A DNA stretch of 64,000 bases, taken from the NCBI GenBank assembly GCA_016647705.1, contig JAENRU010000484.1, positions 1,054,001 through 1,118,000 of the forward strand, given 5' to 3'. The notes below the pieces were generated by a model. That model saw only the letters and a program-made list of their open reading frames with translations. It did no database searches and was not told the DNA's origin. Positions 11,114 to 22,949 of this stretch are shown here, one piece after another. This stretch comes from Eucommia ulmoides (lineage: Eukaryota > Streptophyta > Magnoliopsida > Garryales > Eucommiaceae). Every line of letters starts with the position of its first letter. The stretch's first letter is position 1. Both the position numbers and the translations under genes were made by a program.

Positions 11114-11534
11114 GTGATTCATTATGGTGTTTGGAAACTTATTTATACTGTTTTACTTTCACTACTTATTTGATACTAGAGATTTTATCAACTGTGTGGT
11201 GGATATATATATTTACTCTTGATCCATTTAAATGTTGTATTTTTTTTTTAGAATGTATTATTATTATGTTAAAAATAGTTTTTACTAAGAAGGCAGTACA
11301 CTCGCAGGTGAATCTTTTAGGAGACGGTCCCCTACTGGCATTAGGTGGAGTCATCTGGGAATAAATTTGAGTTGAGCTGTCGGAGGGGAACACTATGAAA
11401 GTGAAAGATTATGTATATGTTGTATAATGAATTATATAGTAATTTATGAAATTTTGTAATGTATAAGAAGATTTAAATGTAATAGGTGGTCACGCCGATC
11501 CTAGGATGACGGGTGTCCGGGACGGGTCGTGACA
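8649..11534 (+). repeat. 5' LTR of the gypsy-type element (2886 bp)
   Basis: Pairs along its length with 15240-18178. Contents in order: TA/TGTA microsatellite (8860-8910), GT-rich block with (TG)n (9215-9650), several CGCCTAGGCGG palindromic words (9800-9930), four spaced copies of a TCCGGAGGGTGGTCCGG-like motif (10685-10890), and a (TA)n run (11036-11110). The open frames here are repeat artefacts. Confidence 0.9.
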
Positions 11535-14500
11535 ATTTTGGTATCAGAGCCTAGGTTATAGGTTCTGTAGACTTGTCAGTGGTTGCGTCAGTAGAAGACC
11601 ATGAGATAGGAGGACGTGCCAGTCGTCTAGTCAGTAGGGGACTTGAGATAGGGTGTCAATAAGTTAGTTTGGTGTGTGAGTGTTAGGCCTTTCATTTCAT
11701 TAGTTTGTTCTTTGGTATGGTGCATGGAGGGTTGTCTTGTTGGCAAACGGTGATACAACCTGTGGTGATATTGCTAGTAGCGAATTTGAGTAATGTTAGT
11801 GAGGGTAATAAGTGCATCGTGATGGTGAAAGAATACATTATTGGAAAATGTAAGGTGTAAATTGAGAAACAATTATATGCAAATGGCATAAGAATGAGAT
11901 AATGATCGGTAGCACTTAGTAAGTCATTCTTAATTACTAGATAGTAAAGTAGAGCACTGAAGTTAGAAAGAATCTTATAATAATATTAAGAAAGGAAGTC
12001 GAATAGTTGGAACTAAGAATGTGAGAAAACTGTGGCGAAAAAAAAAAAGTTTTGGATTGACAAAAAGGTAGAGTAAAAGTGTGGGAACGAGGAAATATAA
12101 CAAATAAAATAAAAGATGATATGTAGAAAGTAGCTGAGAATTGTATGTCTGGAAGGATAGTGGGTGCGTGTAAATATAATCTATTTAAGTGAGTAATATA
12201 AAGTTGCGTGTGAAGTCAAATTTGTGATGAATAAAAGTATGTATCGTGGGGGGAAGGCATATCTATTCCTCCGCTAGTCCGGTAGTGGGTCTAGGAGGTT
12301 AGAAAAGTGTTAAAGAAAAGATATCACAATTTAGTATGCAGGTGCTAGGCATCAGTTCAAACAAGTTTTGGCAGTGGATACTGTAGTAGATAGGGATTTT
12401 CCTTATGTAGGTCCGAGAAATTGACGGGATGCTAGTAGGCATGATTAATAATTGCAGTTGTTGTTAAATAAGTTCCATAATTTTGAGAAGGTGAATATTC
12501 GGCTCATTAAGTTGGTTAATTATACTCGTGTTGATAAAATGTGGAAAATTGAGTTTCGAACTTATAACCTGGGAACTTTAAAGGTGGTAGTCATAATAAG
12601 AAATTTTTTAATAGGAAAAACCTAGTGACGGCCCTGGGGAAACCAGGTCGTTACAATAAGTTAGACCATCAACTCATGATTTACACAGACTTGGGGTGTT
12701 GTTTCATGAAGATTCGATGTTGGTAACTCATCAGTAAGAATGGATGGGTTATTAAAAATCAATTGCAACAAAGTATAGTGTTAGATTTTTGAGTGAGGTA
12801 TTTATAATTGAAGATTAGAGATTGTGGCGTGGTGAAAACGGTAATCCGCCCGAGAGTAGAAAAAGAGCATGTAGAACATTTCCAAAATGTGTACTAAGAC
12901 TGTGAAAAGCAATTGTAATGCCAAATGCAAAAAATATGAATATTAGTTGGTTTGAGTGGTAATTTTGGGGCTAGCGCTCTTGAGGCATAGTATTTAAGAG
13001 AATCCAAAAAAAGTTAAAGTAGTGGATTGACGGAATATGGAAAAGGTTGAGGACCAGATACTGGAACTTGAAATCTTTTGGAGCTAGTAGTGATTGTATT
13101 TGTTTGACATTTCTTGTATGTGGGAATTTGTGTTTTAAGTCGGACGTATTGAGTTACTCCTACTAATGTACGTGTCAAGTTGGGATATTAGTAAGTTTAT
13201 TGGGCAGTTGGTCGGATGACCACTCTAACTAAGCTTTTAAATGTGGAATTGATATGTATCAATGATAGGGTAGAAGCACAGAAGTAAGATGTCCAGTTGG
13301 GAAAGGTTAGAAGTGAAATGGAAAATGATCGCAGAACTGACTTTTGTGTCAGAAGTAATGATGAAGTCCTGATGTTTGAAAATAGACGCTATGTTTCTAA
13401 TGACACTCGTGTGGTAAATGATTTTCCAAATAATAATAATAATAATAAATTAATTAATTAATTAATTAATAATAAAAATTTGTAGAATGGGTTGCCAAGT
13501 GTCTTGTCTGTTAGCAAGTTAGAGTCGAGCATCAATATCCAAGTGGGTTAGCACAACTATTCTAGAATGGCATCAGGAGCATGGTCCAATGAATTATGAA
13601 CGTTGAATGATATGTTCGGTAATGATTAGTTTCTCCTGGATCGAAAATTTAATATATGTTGATACATAAACTTATAGATATTCGAAATTCCTGAATTGGA
13701 ATTATGAAATTTTAAGTGTTGTCGTTGTAGTGTGAATTGGGATTTTTTTTTTTTATCAAATTAAAGTAAGTTGCCATTGTCTGATATAATTCGTAGAGGA
13801 GTTTGAAATGCAGTATTGAATGGTGATATCTTAAAGGGTGAATTTTATATGTAATAATTATCGTCGAAAAAGCCGACATGTTGTAAATATGGAAAGACGG
13901 ATAGTTGTTTCCAGATAATAAACTCTCTATTGGAAAAGCTGCATAGGGGAAACTGTAGTATCAAGGGCTGATAGTTATTTTAACGTTGGGGTCAAATTTT
14001 CATACTCCTTAAGATGCCCAATTGGAAGTTGATACCTCGCTACATTTATTGGATTAACGGTTTATCAGGAAGTACAATTTAGATGATGGAAGATAGGTTA
14101 AGGAGTTATGTTTTGAAATTTTCTGATAGTAAGGCTAATTATGTGTCACCGATGGAATTTGTTTAAAATAATAAATACCTTTTTATGATCAAGGGTGGCA
14201 TCATATAAAGCGCTATTTGAAAAGGGTGCAGGATGTTAAATCAAATCGATCAAACTGAGATAGGAGAACATAACTAGATATGTTGGATCACTGGTAATAA
14301 TAAGTGGAGACGGCGTGGGGAGGTTATTAAGATTTTATGGGAAAAGAATAACTCGAAATGTCCATGAGTTGATATGTACTCATGATATAATATGTTACAG
14401 TCAGTAACTAATAATTTTTTAGATGTATCAAATTTTTGTAAATGGGACATATATATGTCCTTCGATTCATATTTATGCGTGAATATAAGTTTGAAGCATG

Positions 14501-15239
14501 TTAGGTAGATGGAAAGAAAATTAAAGCACGTGACTTGTCAGGGACTCGATTAAATGTGTAGGCATGAAGGGAATTCTTATTGTTAACTTGTTGGATGTAT
14601 ATGGATATGTGGCGAGGTGGTTGGGGACACCTATGTGTGGAAGGACATTGTTATGTTTTGGAGGTGATTTAAAATATATTTATATGATTTTGGTGTGGTG
14701 CAAAAGATTTATCGGTAATATTAGGAATGTTTGTAAGAGAATTGAAATTTAAAGGTAGATGGTGAGATTAATAATTTTGGGCTAATTGTGCTTATGAAAC
14801 TGCTTATGTACTTAGTTGTAAGTGTTGTTAGTTTAAATGTTAAACGGTGTTATCATAGTAAACTGGTCGACTGGAAAATGTTGGATGAAATAAATAAGTG
14901 TTGGTTACGGAAAAATTTGAGTCAGAATGATTAGGCTCAATCAATTGAGATTCTCCGACCGTTGGTAGTTCATATTTAGCGTGATCAACTGAGTGCACCC
15001 TATTCGTTGGGTAGTGGATATAATATCGATCACTGCAAACGGAGGTATTGCAATAGATGAGTATAATTTGACGAAATAAATTTTATTATAAATTTTGGGC
15101 GACTTGTAATTATGAGACCCTAAATAGGAAGCAGTTGTTCTAAAATCACGTGAGGCGAACATAACCATGTGATGCGACTTTGTCATACTAGTAGATTGAC
15201 GAAAATTTCGGGACAAAATTTCTTTTAGGAGAGAAGTGT
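11535..15239 (+). pseudogene. Decayed internal region of the gypsy-type element
   Basis: No long open frame survives, but two stretches resemble Ty3-gypsy pol. Around 12850-13060, broken frames read EEHVEHFQN-like and PKKVKVV-like words in the order expected for the end of reverse transcriptase. Around 14068-14260, words resembling MMEDRLRSYVL, then MEFV.NNKY and a following EALYGR-like piece match the late integrase region. Many stops and shifts lie between. Gag and protease could not be placed. The element could move only with help from a relative, if at all. Confidence 0.6.
11539..11550 (+). other. Primer-binding site of the gypsy-type element
   Basis: TGGTATCAGAGC, an exact complement of the initiator methionine tRNA 3' end region, four bases after the LTR end. 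It shows the orientation and the start of the internal region. Confidence 0.9.
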
Positions 15240-15398
15240 TGTAAGACCCTGATTTGTTATATACGAATAATTTAAATCGCGTTTTGAAAATATTTTGAAA
15301 ATATCGGGAGGACTACGATATTAATTGTGTGAATTAAAATTTTAAGCGGTTGTATTGAAATTTTTATAAACATTAAAACATAGATTTGGGTTTAATTG

Positions 15399-15468
<70 letters not shown>

Positions 15469-15533
15469 GAATGGGAGTGGGTGAAAATGATAAGGGGGAG
15501 GTATGGCACTGTCCGGCCGGTGAGCTCTCACAC

Positions 15534-15594
<61 letters not shown>

Positions 15595-18178
15595 GGAGGG
15601 GAAGAAGGGTCCGGAACCGAAGAGAGAGAAAGGAAGAAAACAGATATGGAAGAGAGAGAGGATCGAGGTGGTGGGTTCCGTTCGTCGTGAGCTCTCCGGT
15701 GTGGGTGTCTCATCACTGGCGGAGCGGGTTCAGACAGTGGGTATGGGGGAGTGATCGGAGCGTGCGGTTCAGCGTCATCAGTGTGGGCGGTATTGTTCAT
15801 CCGGAGTGTGGGTTTCGGTTGTCCGTCGTCCGGCGGCATGTGTGAATGTTAGGTGTGTGCTCTGTTTTGTTTTGTTGTTGCCGACTGTGTGTGTGTGTGT
15901 GCGCGCATGTGTGTCCAGTCGATCTGATGAGGGTGTGTGTGTGGGTTTCAGTGTGTGTTCTGATCGTCGGTTGAGTGTGGTGTCATTGGTCGGCTGGCTG
16001 TGGCAGGGTATGACGACATGTGTGTGTGTTCCGACGATGACGGTGTGTGTGTGTATGGGTGTTCTGTCTTCTGTTCATCATCGTCTGTCAGTTGTGGGTG
16101 TTTGTGACCGGTGCAGGGTGGCCGGCGGTGAGAGTTAGTAAGAAAGGACGTCGGTCGGCTGGGCGTGTGATGGTGTGTAGGTGTGCTCATTGTTGCTCGT
16201 TAACAGTGTGAATGTGTGTATTGTGCGCCTGTGTGCGTATGTCTGTTCGTTTGTATTTGAGACAGTGTGTGTGTGTGTGTGTGTGTTCCGAATCAGTTGT
16301 TCTTGGTGCGTGCGTGAGCTGCTGTATGTGTATGTGTGTTTTTGTGTGTATGTGTGGCTGATCGTTGCAATTAGTGGTGGTGACTGCCGGAGTTAGTGAG
16401 GAGAGAGAGAGTGATCGGCTGGAAAATTGACAAAACAAAACAGAAAGGAGGAGAAGCGTCCGCTTAGGCGGTGGAAAGTTTGCCTAGGTGGTGGTAGATC
16501 ATTGTGCAGAATGAGAGAAAGTTCGCCTAGGCGGAGGATCGATGGCCTAGGCGATGAAGTGTCAGTACACGATTTAGAGCAGAGGAGGAACTCGTTTCAC
16601 CTAGGCGGTGGGGAGCAGAATAAAAAATACATGGAATTTTAAGGAAATCCACGATCGGTTCGGAACGGGTAACTTTTCTAATTTATTTTGTGAATTCTAA
16701 ATTTAGTTTTTCTAACCTTAGAATAATAAAATGAAAAATAATAAATCCTGAGATTTGTTTATAAGAATAAAGTTTATAAATAGTAAACCGTAACGAAGCA
16801 ATACTAGTTGAATAGTTATATTTCGTAATAAAAGATGGGAAGTAGGAAATTAAGGAAATTAGGATTTCATGGGGTGATTAGTTTGTTTTATACAAAAATA
16901 TTAATTTAAGCCCTGTCACCGTTAGGTTCGCAGGCACCGGAGTTCGGATAGGGGATAGTCGGTTAAAGTTTACGAAAGCGGATATCAGGTGAGTGTAGTG
17001 TCTTCTTGCCAAATTATTTTTATATATATAAATGTGTGTGTGTAAATGGTTTTACTTGGACTGTATGATTTTATAAATGATATGGATCAAGCAGGTTTTG
17101 GGTGAGTTGAGGAAATGGATTTTCGTTAAACTATGGTGGTGTTAAAAAGGAAGTTGGAAAATGATTTCGTTGGTTTTGGTGGCTTTAAAAGAGATTGGAT
17201 AATATTTGGTTTTTCGAAATAAAAATAAAAGGGAAAAATGGTTTCGTTGAAATTAGACGGTTTTCAAATAAAGGTGAAAAATATGATTTTCGGATTTAAA
17301 AATTGGTTTTGAGAAAAAGAGGTGGACATTAGTGTTTTTTACGGTATTGATAAGGTGGTGATTTATATTATGGTCTGTCCGGAGGATGGTCCGGCAGATG
17401 GATATTGTTTTGTGATTTGATGATGATATTATTGAATTGACTATGCCATAGTTTATGTCCTGTCCGGAGGGTGGTCCGGCAAGTGGTGTTTTATATTATG
17501 TCATGTCCGGAGGGTGGTCCGACAGGTGGTGATAGATATTATGTGGTGATTTATATTATGGCCTCCAGAGACATCCGGTAGGCCCATCTGCGCAATTAGG
17601 TCCGCTAGGAAGACATATCCTACAGATGGTTACAGTACTGTTACAACTCCCGATCGTGAGGTTAAAACGATCACTATGACTTAGCCGGTGGGTATGAGAT
17701 TGAAATGCGTGTTTGAGTTGGGGTGATTTATATATATATATTGGGTGATTCATTATGGTGTTTGGAAACTTATTTATACTGTTTTACTTTCACGGCTTAT
17801 TTGATACTAGAGATTTTACCAACTGTGTGGTGGATATATATATTTACTCTTGATCCATTTAAATATTGTATTTTTTTTTTAGAATGTATTATTATTATGT
17901 TAAAAATAGTTTTTACTAAGAAGGCAGTACACTCGCAGGTGAATCTTTTAGAAAACGGTCCCCTACTGGCATTAGGTGGAGTCATCTGGGAATAAATTTG
18001 AGTTGAGCTGTCGGAGGGGAACACTATAGAAGTGAAAGATTATGTATATGTTGTATAATGAATTGTATAGTAATTTATGAAATTTTGTAATGTATAAGAA
18101 GATTTAAATGTAATAGGTGGTATCATGTTGTTGTCACGTCAGTCCTGGGATGACGGGTGTTTAGGACGGGTCGTGACA
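15240..18178 (+). repeat. 3' LTR of the gypsy-type element (2939 bp)
   Basis: Partner of 8649-11534. It has gained (TA)n runs at about 15402-15463 and 15538-15577 followed by (AG)n, and has only a short TA run (about 17729) where the 5' LTR has a long one. The remainder differs by scattered substitutions and small indels. Confidence 0.9.
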
Positions 18179-18180
18179 CT

Positions 18181-19718
18181 CTGAGCCTCGTACTTTTCAC
18201 CAAGCTGCTAAACACATCGAATGGCAACAAGCTATGCGCACTGAAATTAATAAGTTGATGCGCAATTCTACTTGGGAATTAGTACCTGCATCATCTGGTC
18301 ATCGTATCATTGGCTGCCGCTGGGTCTATCGTATTAAATTGAAATCTGATGGTTTAGTTGAACGGTATAAAGCCCGTCTCGTCGCCAAAGGTTATGATCA
18401 AACCTATGGTCTTGATTACTTTGAAACTTTTAGCCCCGTGGTTCGACCAACTACCATCCGTATTGTTCTCAATATTGTCTTTTCTCAGCAGTGGTCAATT
18501 CGTCAATTAGACGTTCATAATGCCTTTTTAAATGGAGACCTGGATGAACATGTTTTTATGTCACAACCTCCTGGTTTTGAGGACCCTACTCGTCCGGAAG
18601 CTGTTTGTAAGCTCAAAAAGGCCTTATATGGACTTAAACAAAGTCCACGTGCATGGTACTCCAAACTTAGCCAGGCCTTACTTCGATGGGGGTTCACGAG
18701 CTCGCACACTGACTCTTCTACGTTCGTTTGGCGACATTCTTCTATGATTTTGATTACAGTGGTTTATGTTGATGATATCTTTATCACTGGCAATGACTCA
18801 CCCAAGATTCAGTCCCTCATTTCATATCTTGATAGTATGTTCTCCTTAAAAGATTTGAGTGACTTGTCCTTCTTCCTGGGTGTTCGTGTTTCCCGGTCTG
18901 ACTCTACCCTACAGCTGTGTCAACGGAAATATATTGGGGATTTGCTTGACCGTGCTCATATATCAGATTGCAAGCCGATCTCATCTCCTATGTCTTCCAC
19001 TACTATTCTATCTCAATATGATGGTGATCCACTCCCTGATCCTACTGAATATCGCAGCTTGGTTGGTGCTTTACAGTATTGTACCATCACCAGACCGGAT
19101 TTATGTTTTGCTATTAATAAGCTTTCTCAATTTATGCAAAAGCCTACTTCCGTCCATCTTCAGGTTGTTAAACGCATTCTTCGGTATTTAAAAGGCACAC
19201 CCACATTTGGTATTACTTTTTCTCCCTCTATGTCATTTGGCATTACTGCCTATACTGATGCTGACTGGGCCAATTCCCCTGATGATCGACGTAGTATTGG
19301 TGGTTATTGTTGTTTTGTTGGTTCCAATCTTGTGTCCTGGTCTACCGCAAAGCAATCTGTTGTTTCTCGTTCTAGTGCTGAGTCTGAGTACCGCGCACTT
19401 TCTAATACTGCTGCTGAAGTGATTTGGATTGAAGCCTTACTACGTGAGCTTGCTATTTCTTCCCCTTCTCCACCGATATTGTTCTGTGATAATATTAGTG
19501 CTACTTATCTTGTTGCCAACCCGGTTATGCATGCCCGCATGAAACATATTGAAGTCGATTACCACTTTATCAGAAAACGGGTTGTTCGTGGATCGTTGCT
19601 CATTCGTTATATGCCTTCTGAAGATCAAATTGCTGATATCATGACCAAACCATTATCCAGCTTTCGGTTTCTTAGTCTCCGTCACAAACTGACAGTGCTT
19701 CAGTGCCCTTCAGTTTGA
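18181..19718 (+). pseudogene. Copia pol, 3' part (reverse transcriptase and RNase H)
   Basis: An open frame continues the copia polyprotein after the gypsy-type insertion. It runs without a stop to the TGA at 19716-19718. Seen in order: the RT start WRWVYRIK-type motif (GCRWVYRIKLKSDG near 18310-18350), LDVHNAFLNGDL (about 18508), the catalytic YVDD (about 18766), the RNase H acidic motif TDADWANSPDD (about 19255) and SSAESEYRALS (about 19370). The 494-residue open frame begins at an internal ATG (18234), which is not a natural start. This half is well preserved, but it is cut off from gag, protease and integrase by 9.5 kb. Confidence 0.92.
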
Positions 19719-19726
19719 GGGGGCAA

Positions 19727-19950
19727 TATTGAGTATTGAGCATTTGCTTCTAGAATTTATATTTTTTGTATTTTATTTTTTCTGTAATTTTCTCTTTCTA
19801 GAAATAGTTGGTTAGGCTTGTTCTTCTTGTTGCTTGAGTTTGTTATCTGTTGTAACAATTTTCCCTCATTTTTCTATATATATTGATGATCTCCTGCTCA
19901 GTTAAGATGAGCTGGAATTCATAACAATACTACCTTCAGCTTCTTCCATT
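19727..19950 (+). repeat. 3' LTR of the copia element
   Basis: 224 bp. It matches 5532-5755 with about eight single-base differences and no indels by eye. Followed by the target duplication CTGTA. Confidence 0.9.
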
Positions 19951-19955
19951 CTGTA

Positions 19956-21051
19956 GGATATCTACGAGAATTGAGTACTTGGTTTTTGGAGGAACTCGAG
20001 TTGAGGAAGGAGTCTAATTTGGAAATTGATATCGACAATAAAGATCTTCGATAGGAACATGAGAATTTGCTAAAAAGATTCTCAAAGCTATATGTATAAT
20101 CAATTATATTACCATTGGCACAAAAGTTATCGACCAGTCGGGTTGTGAATGTTTAATTTAGGATTGTGTTTTTTGCGAACATTAGTGTGATTTTTGGTGA
20201 AATGTTCATACTTTCATGTCTTTCATTGATCTTGGATTTTTGTCACTGATTTTGATTCCATTTTTTTTTTATATTCATTGTTTTGATTTTTGGTCCCACG
20301 GTTGTTATTTTGGTAGAGTTTAGTTTATTAATTGTGATTATTCATGTTTAATCATTTTATTTTTTGAAATGATATTTGTGAACGTTTATGGGTATGTTTT
20401 CAGTGTATTTTGGTATTTTGATAAAAACACATATCGATGTGTTTTGTTGATTTTTGTAAAAATTTTATTTATTCACGAAAGTGATTTTTTGCTGATTTTA
20501 TTTTTGTTCTTTTTGTGAATATTCATATGATATATTTTTCAGAGTGTTTTTTCTGTTTTCCTAAAAATGCACATCGGTGTGTTTGTATGAATATTCATAA
20601 TGGTGTTATGGTGGTTTGGTGAAAATATATATCGGTATATTTCGTGAAAATTATGGGTTTGTAAATTTGTTCACATAAAGAATAATAAATATTCATAATC
20701 ACACAATCAGTGCTGAAATGTATTAAAATATTTAAAATTAGAAAATAGAAATGTAATATTCACGGCTTGCTATTTTTACAGAATAACATTGTATGTAAAT
20801 AATGAGAAAAAAATGCTCAAAGAATAGAAGACTATTTTCTGAGAACTAAAGACTTTATTACAATCATAGAAGGTTCGTTTTGTGAGTTGTGAATCTGTTT
20901 AAATAATAAATTTCTCAAATTTAAATACACCAAGCATATTTGAAGTACATTTAAGATGGCAGAAGGGGATGTAGAAATGGTGAAATCTAATTATAATTGG
21001 ACATGGATGAGTTTGTGTTATATCTATTAACATATATGGTTTTATGATTTA
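19956..21051. other. AT-rich spacer, no gene recognised
   Basis: Continues the copia target site (GGATATC...). Three related palindromic words lie at about 20427, 20564 and 20625 (for example ACACATATCGATGTGT). No coding region, known transposon end or RNA gene is recognised. Confidence 0.4.
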
Positions 21052-21604
21052 TGATGTTTCCAAAAAATCCCCGGCACGTATAACAGCTTCGCACGTGTCA
21101 GAAATCTCTACAACCTGCATCTATTGTCCGTCCTAACCTGCAAAACCAATTAGTTCTAAGGGGACACCGGTGTGGTGTCGGCTAAAGAACATCCGGCGTG
21201 AGAATAAGTCAGTCCATTCAAGAGTATTAGGCAAAAGACTGCCTTGTAATCATAACATGATACATTTACCTTATTTATAAACTAAACAAATCTTGACCGT
21301 TAGCTATGTGTGACCTAGTCCTTAATGACTTGGTCTTCTCTCCATTAAGTTGCTATTTAATAGGGAGTTATAATCATTTTGGCTCCCCATTATGTGGTAA
21401 TTTAATGGGAAGTTACACAATTAGTGCGGAGTTACGCCTTTTTGGCTCCCTCACTTTAAGTGTAAATTAGGTTCTTTAATTTTTCACTTGACGGATCCGT
21501 ATGTGGATCATCGGTTTAGACCAACGTCCACGACCCAGCTAGTTTTGAGCTTTGGGCTTATTGTGATGGGCTTTCCTTGGGTAACAGGAATTTTTGCAGC
21601 ATCA
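21052..21604 (-). repeat. LTR copy in inverted orientation (553 bp)
   Basis: The reverse complement matches 22235-22768 and 26606-27222. Read on the minus strand it starts TGATGCTGC after an AAGAGGGCAAA tract and ends GGAAACATCA. It contains the same TATAAATA-type promoter and TCTCACGCCGG element as the direct copies. Confidence 0.88.
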
Positions 21605-22234
21605 TTTGCCCTCTTAACCTAAGTGTTGATTCGAAGAAGTAAGACGAAATGTCACATTCTCTTCTTATACTCAATTATTGTCAGTTTTAAATATTTTTTG
21701 AATGAGCTTTTCTGTGAGTGAGTTGATGAAATGTAGAACTGACGAGCTCTGCTGTGAGAGAGTTGTCGAGTGAGATAGTTGTCGAACTAGAGATCTTACG
21801 ACCTCTACTGTGAGAGAGTTGTCCGGTGAGATAGCCTTCTTCGGGCGAGCTGGCGAGCAAGATAGTCGATGAGATAGAGAGCAAACGGGCTCTACTGCGA
21901 GAGAGCTGTCAAACGAGATAGAAGATGGGCTGGAGAGCTAACGAGCTTTACTGCGAGAGAGTTGTCGAGCGAGATACTCAATTACATGCTGAAGTTATAT
22001 ACTCAGTTAGTGTCTGAGTTTATCGAACTCAGTTTGCTTATGGGCTGAGGTGCCCAGTTAGTGTTGAGCTGATGTGCTCAGTTAGTATCTGAGTTAGCGA
22101 ACTCAGCTTGCTTCTGGGCGAAGGTGCCCAGTTAGTTCTGAGCTAATGTGCTCAGTTAGCGTCTGAGTTAGCGAACTCAGTTTGCTTCTGGGTTGAGTGC
22201 CTAGTTAGTGCTGAGCTGATGTGCTCAGTTAGCC
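21605..22234 (-). repeat. Inverted internal tail of the retroelement
   Basis: Reverse complement of the region just before the final LTR (about 25990-26605). From the LTR outwards it has the purine-rich tract, a unique stretch, GAGAGAGTTGTCGAG-type repeats (21700-21965), then about three and a half hairpin units (21975-22234). It stops abruptly at the truncated direct LTR. Confidence 0.85.
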
Positions 22235-22768
22235 GCTACCCAAGAGAAACCCATCACAATAAGCCCAAAGCTCAAAACTAGTCGGGTCATGGACGTTGAT
22301 CCAAACCGATGATCCATATACGGATCCGTCAAGTGGAAGATCAAAGAACCTAATTCACACTTAAAGTGGGGGAGCCAAAAGGGCGTAACTCCACACTAAT
22401 TGTGTAACTCCCCATTAAATTACCACATAATTGGGAGCCAAAATGATTATAACTCCCCATTAAATAGCAACTTAATGGAGAGAAGACCAAGTCATTAAAG
22501 ACTAGGTCACACATAGCTAACGGTTAAGATTTGTTTAGTCTATAAATAAGGTAAAGGTATCATGTTATGATTACAAGGCAATCTTTTGCCTAATACCCTT
22601 GAATGGAGTGACTTAATCTCACGCCGGAGGTTCTTTGACCGACACCACACCGGTGTCCCCTTAGAACTAATTGATTTTGCAGGTTAGGAGGGGTAATAGA
22701 TGTAGGTTGTGGAGATTTCTGGAACGTACGAAACTGTTATACATGTCGGGGATTTTTTGGAAACATCA
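22235..22768 (+). repeat. Internal (5') LTR, first 19 bases missing
   Basis: Direct copy of the LTR. It begins at CTACCCAAGAG, which corresponds to base 20 of the complete LTR, and ends GGAAACATCA at 22768. TTTGGTGCCGTCTGTG follows at once. Confidence 0.88.
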
Positions 22769-22769
22769 T

Positions 22770-22784
22770 TTGGTGCCGTCTGTG
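22770..22784 (+). other. Probable primer-binding site of the composite element
   Basis: TTGGTGCCGTCTGTG directly follows the LTR end. It resembles the TTGGCGCCGTCTGTGGG start of internal regions in many plant Ty3-gypsy elements. The cognate tRNA was not determined. Confidence 0.5.
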
Positions 22785-22949
22785 AAAAATCGAGCAAAAA
22801 GACATGATCGCCGGTGCCGTGTCCATCATAGACCACCGGTAAGTTCTACGATTGCTATTGGTAAAACCACAAATTAGTGGGGCAGAAAAGCATCAACTGC
22901 CTCCAACACGTTCGGCAGTGGTAGCTCTGTTCCCGCACCACCGCAACAG

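Larger units (their letters stand above)
8649..18178 (+). mobile_element. Gypsy-type LTR retrotransposon with 2.9-kb LTRs, nested in the copia pol
   Basis: Direct LTRs at 8649-11534 (2886 bp) and 15240-18178 (2939 bp) start TGTAAGACCC and end GGGTCGTGACA. The PBS follows the 5' LTR and a purine-rich tract (TTTTAGGAGAGAAG) precedes the 3' LTR. The flanks TTCTG (8644-8648) and CTCTG (18179-18183) look like a 5-bp target duplication with one change. Removing element plus one flank rejoins the copia pol in frame. The internal 3.7 kb has only decayed Ty3-gypsy pol traces. Long LTRs with an initiator-Met PBS fit the Del/Tekay group; that assignment is an inference. Confidence 0.88.
5532..19950 (+). 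mobile_element. Ty1-copia LTR retrotransposon interrupted by a gypsy-type element
   Basis: Two 224-bp LTRs (5532-5755 and 19727-19950) differ at about 8 positions and are flanked by CTGTA (5527-5531 and 19951-19955). The PBS follows the 5' LTR and a polypurine tract (TTTGAGGGGGC) precedes the 3' LTR. Domain order gag, CCHC, protease, integrase, RT, RNase H is that of Ty1-copia; RE1/Ale-like by overall look. Removing the 9530-bp insertion at 8649-18178 and one target copy leaves about 4.88 kb, a normal size. The LTR ends read TATTGAG and TTCCATT, not TG/CA. Coding region is broken. Confidence 0.93.
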
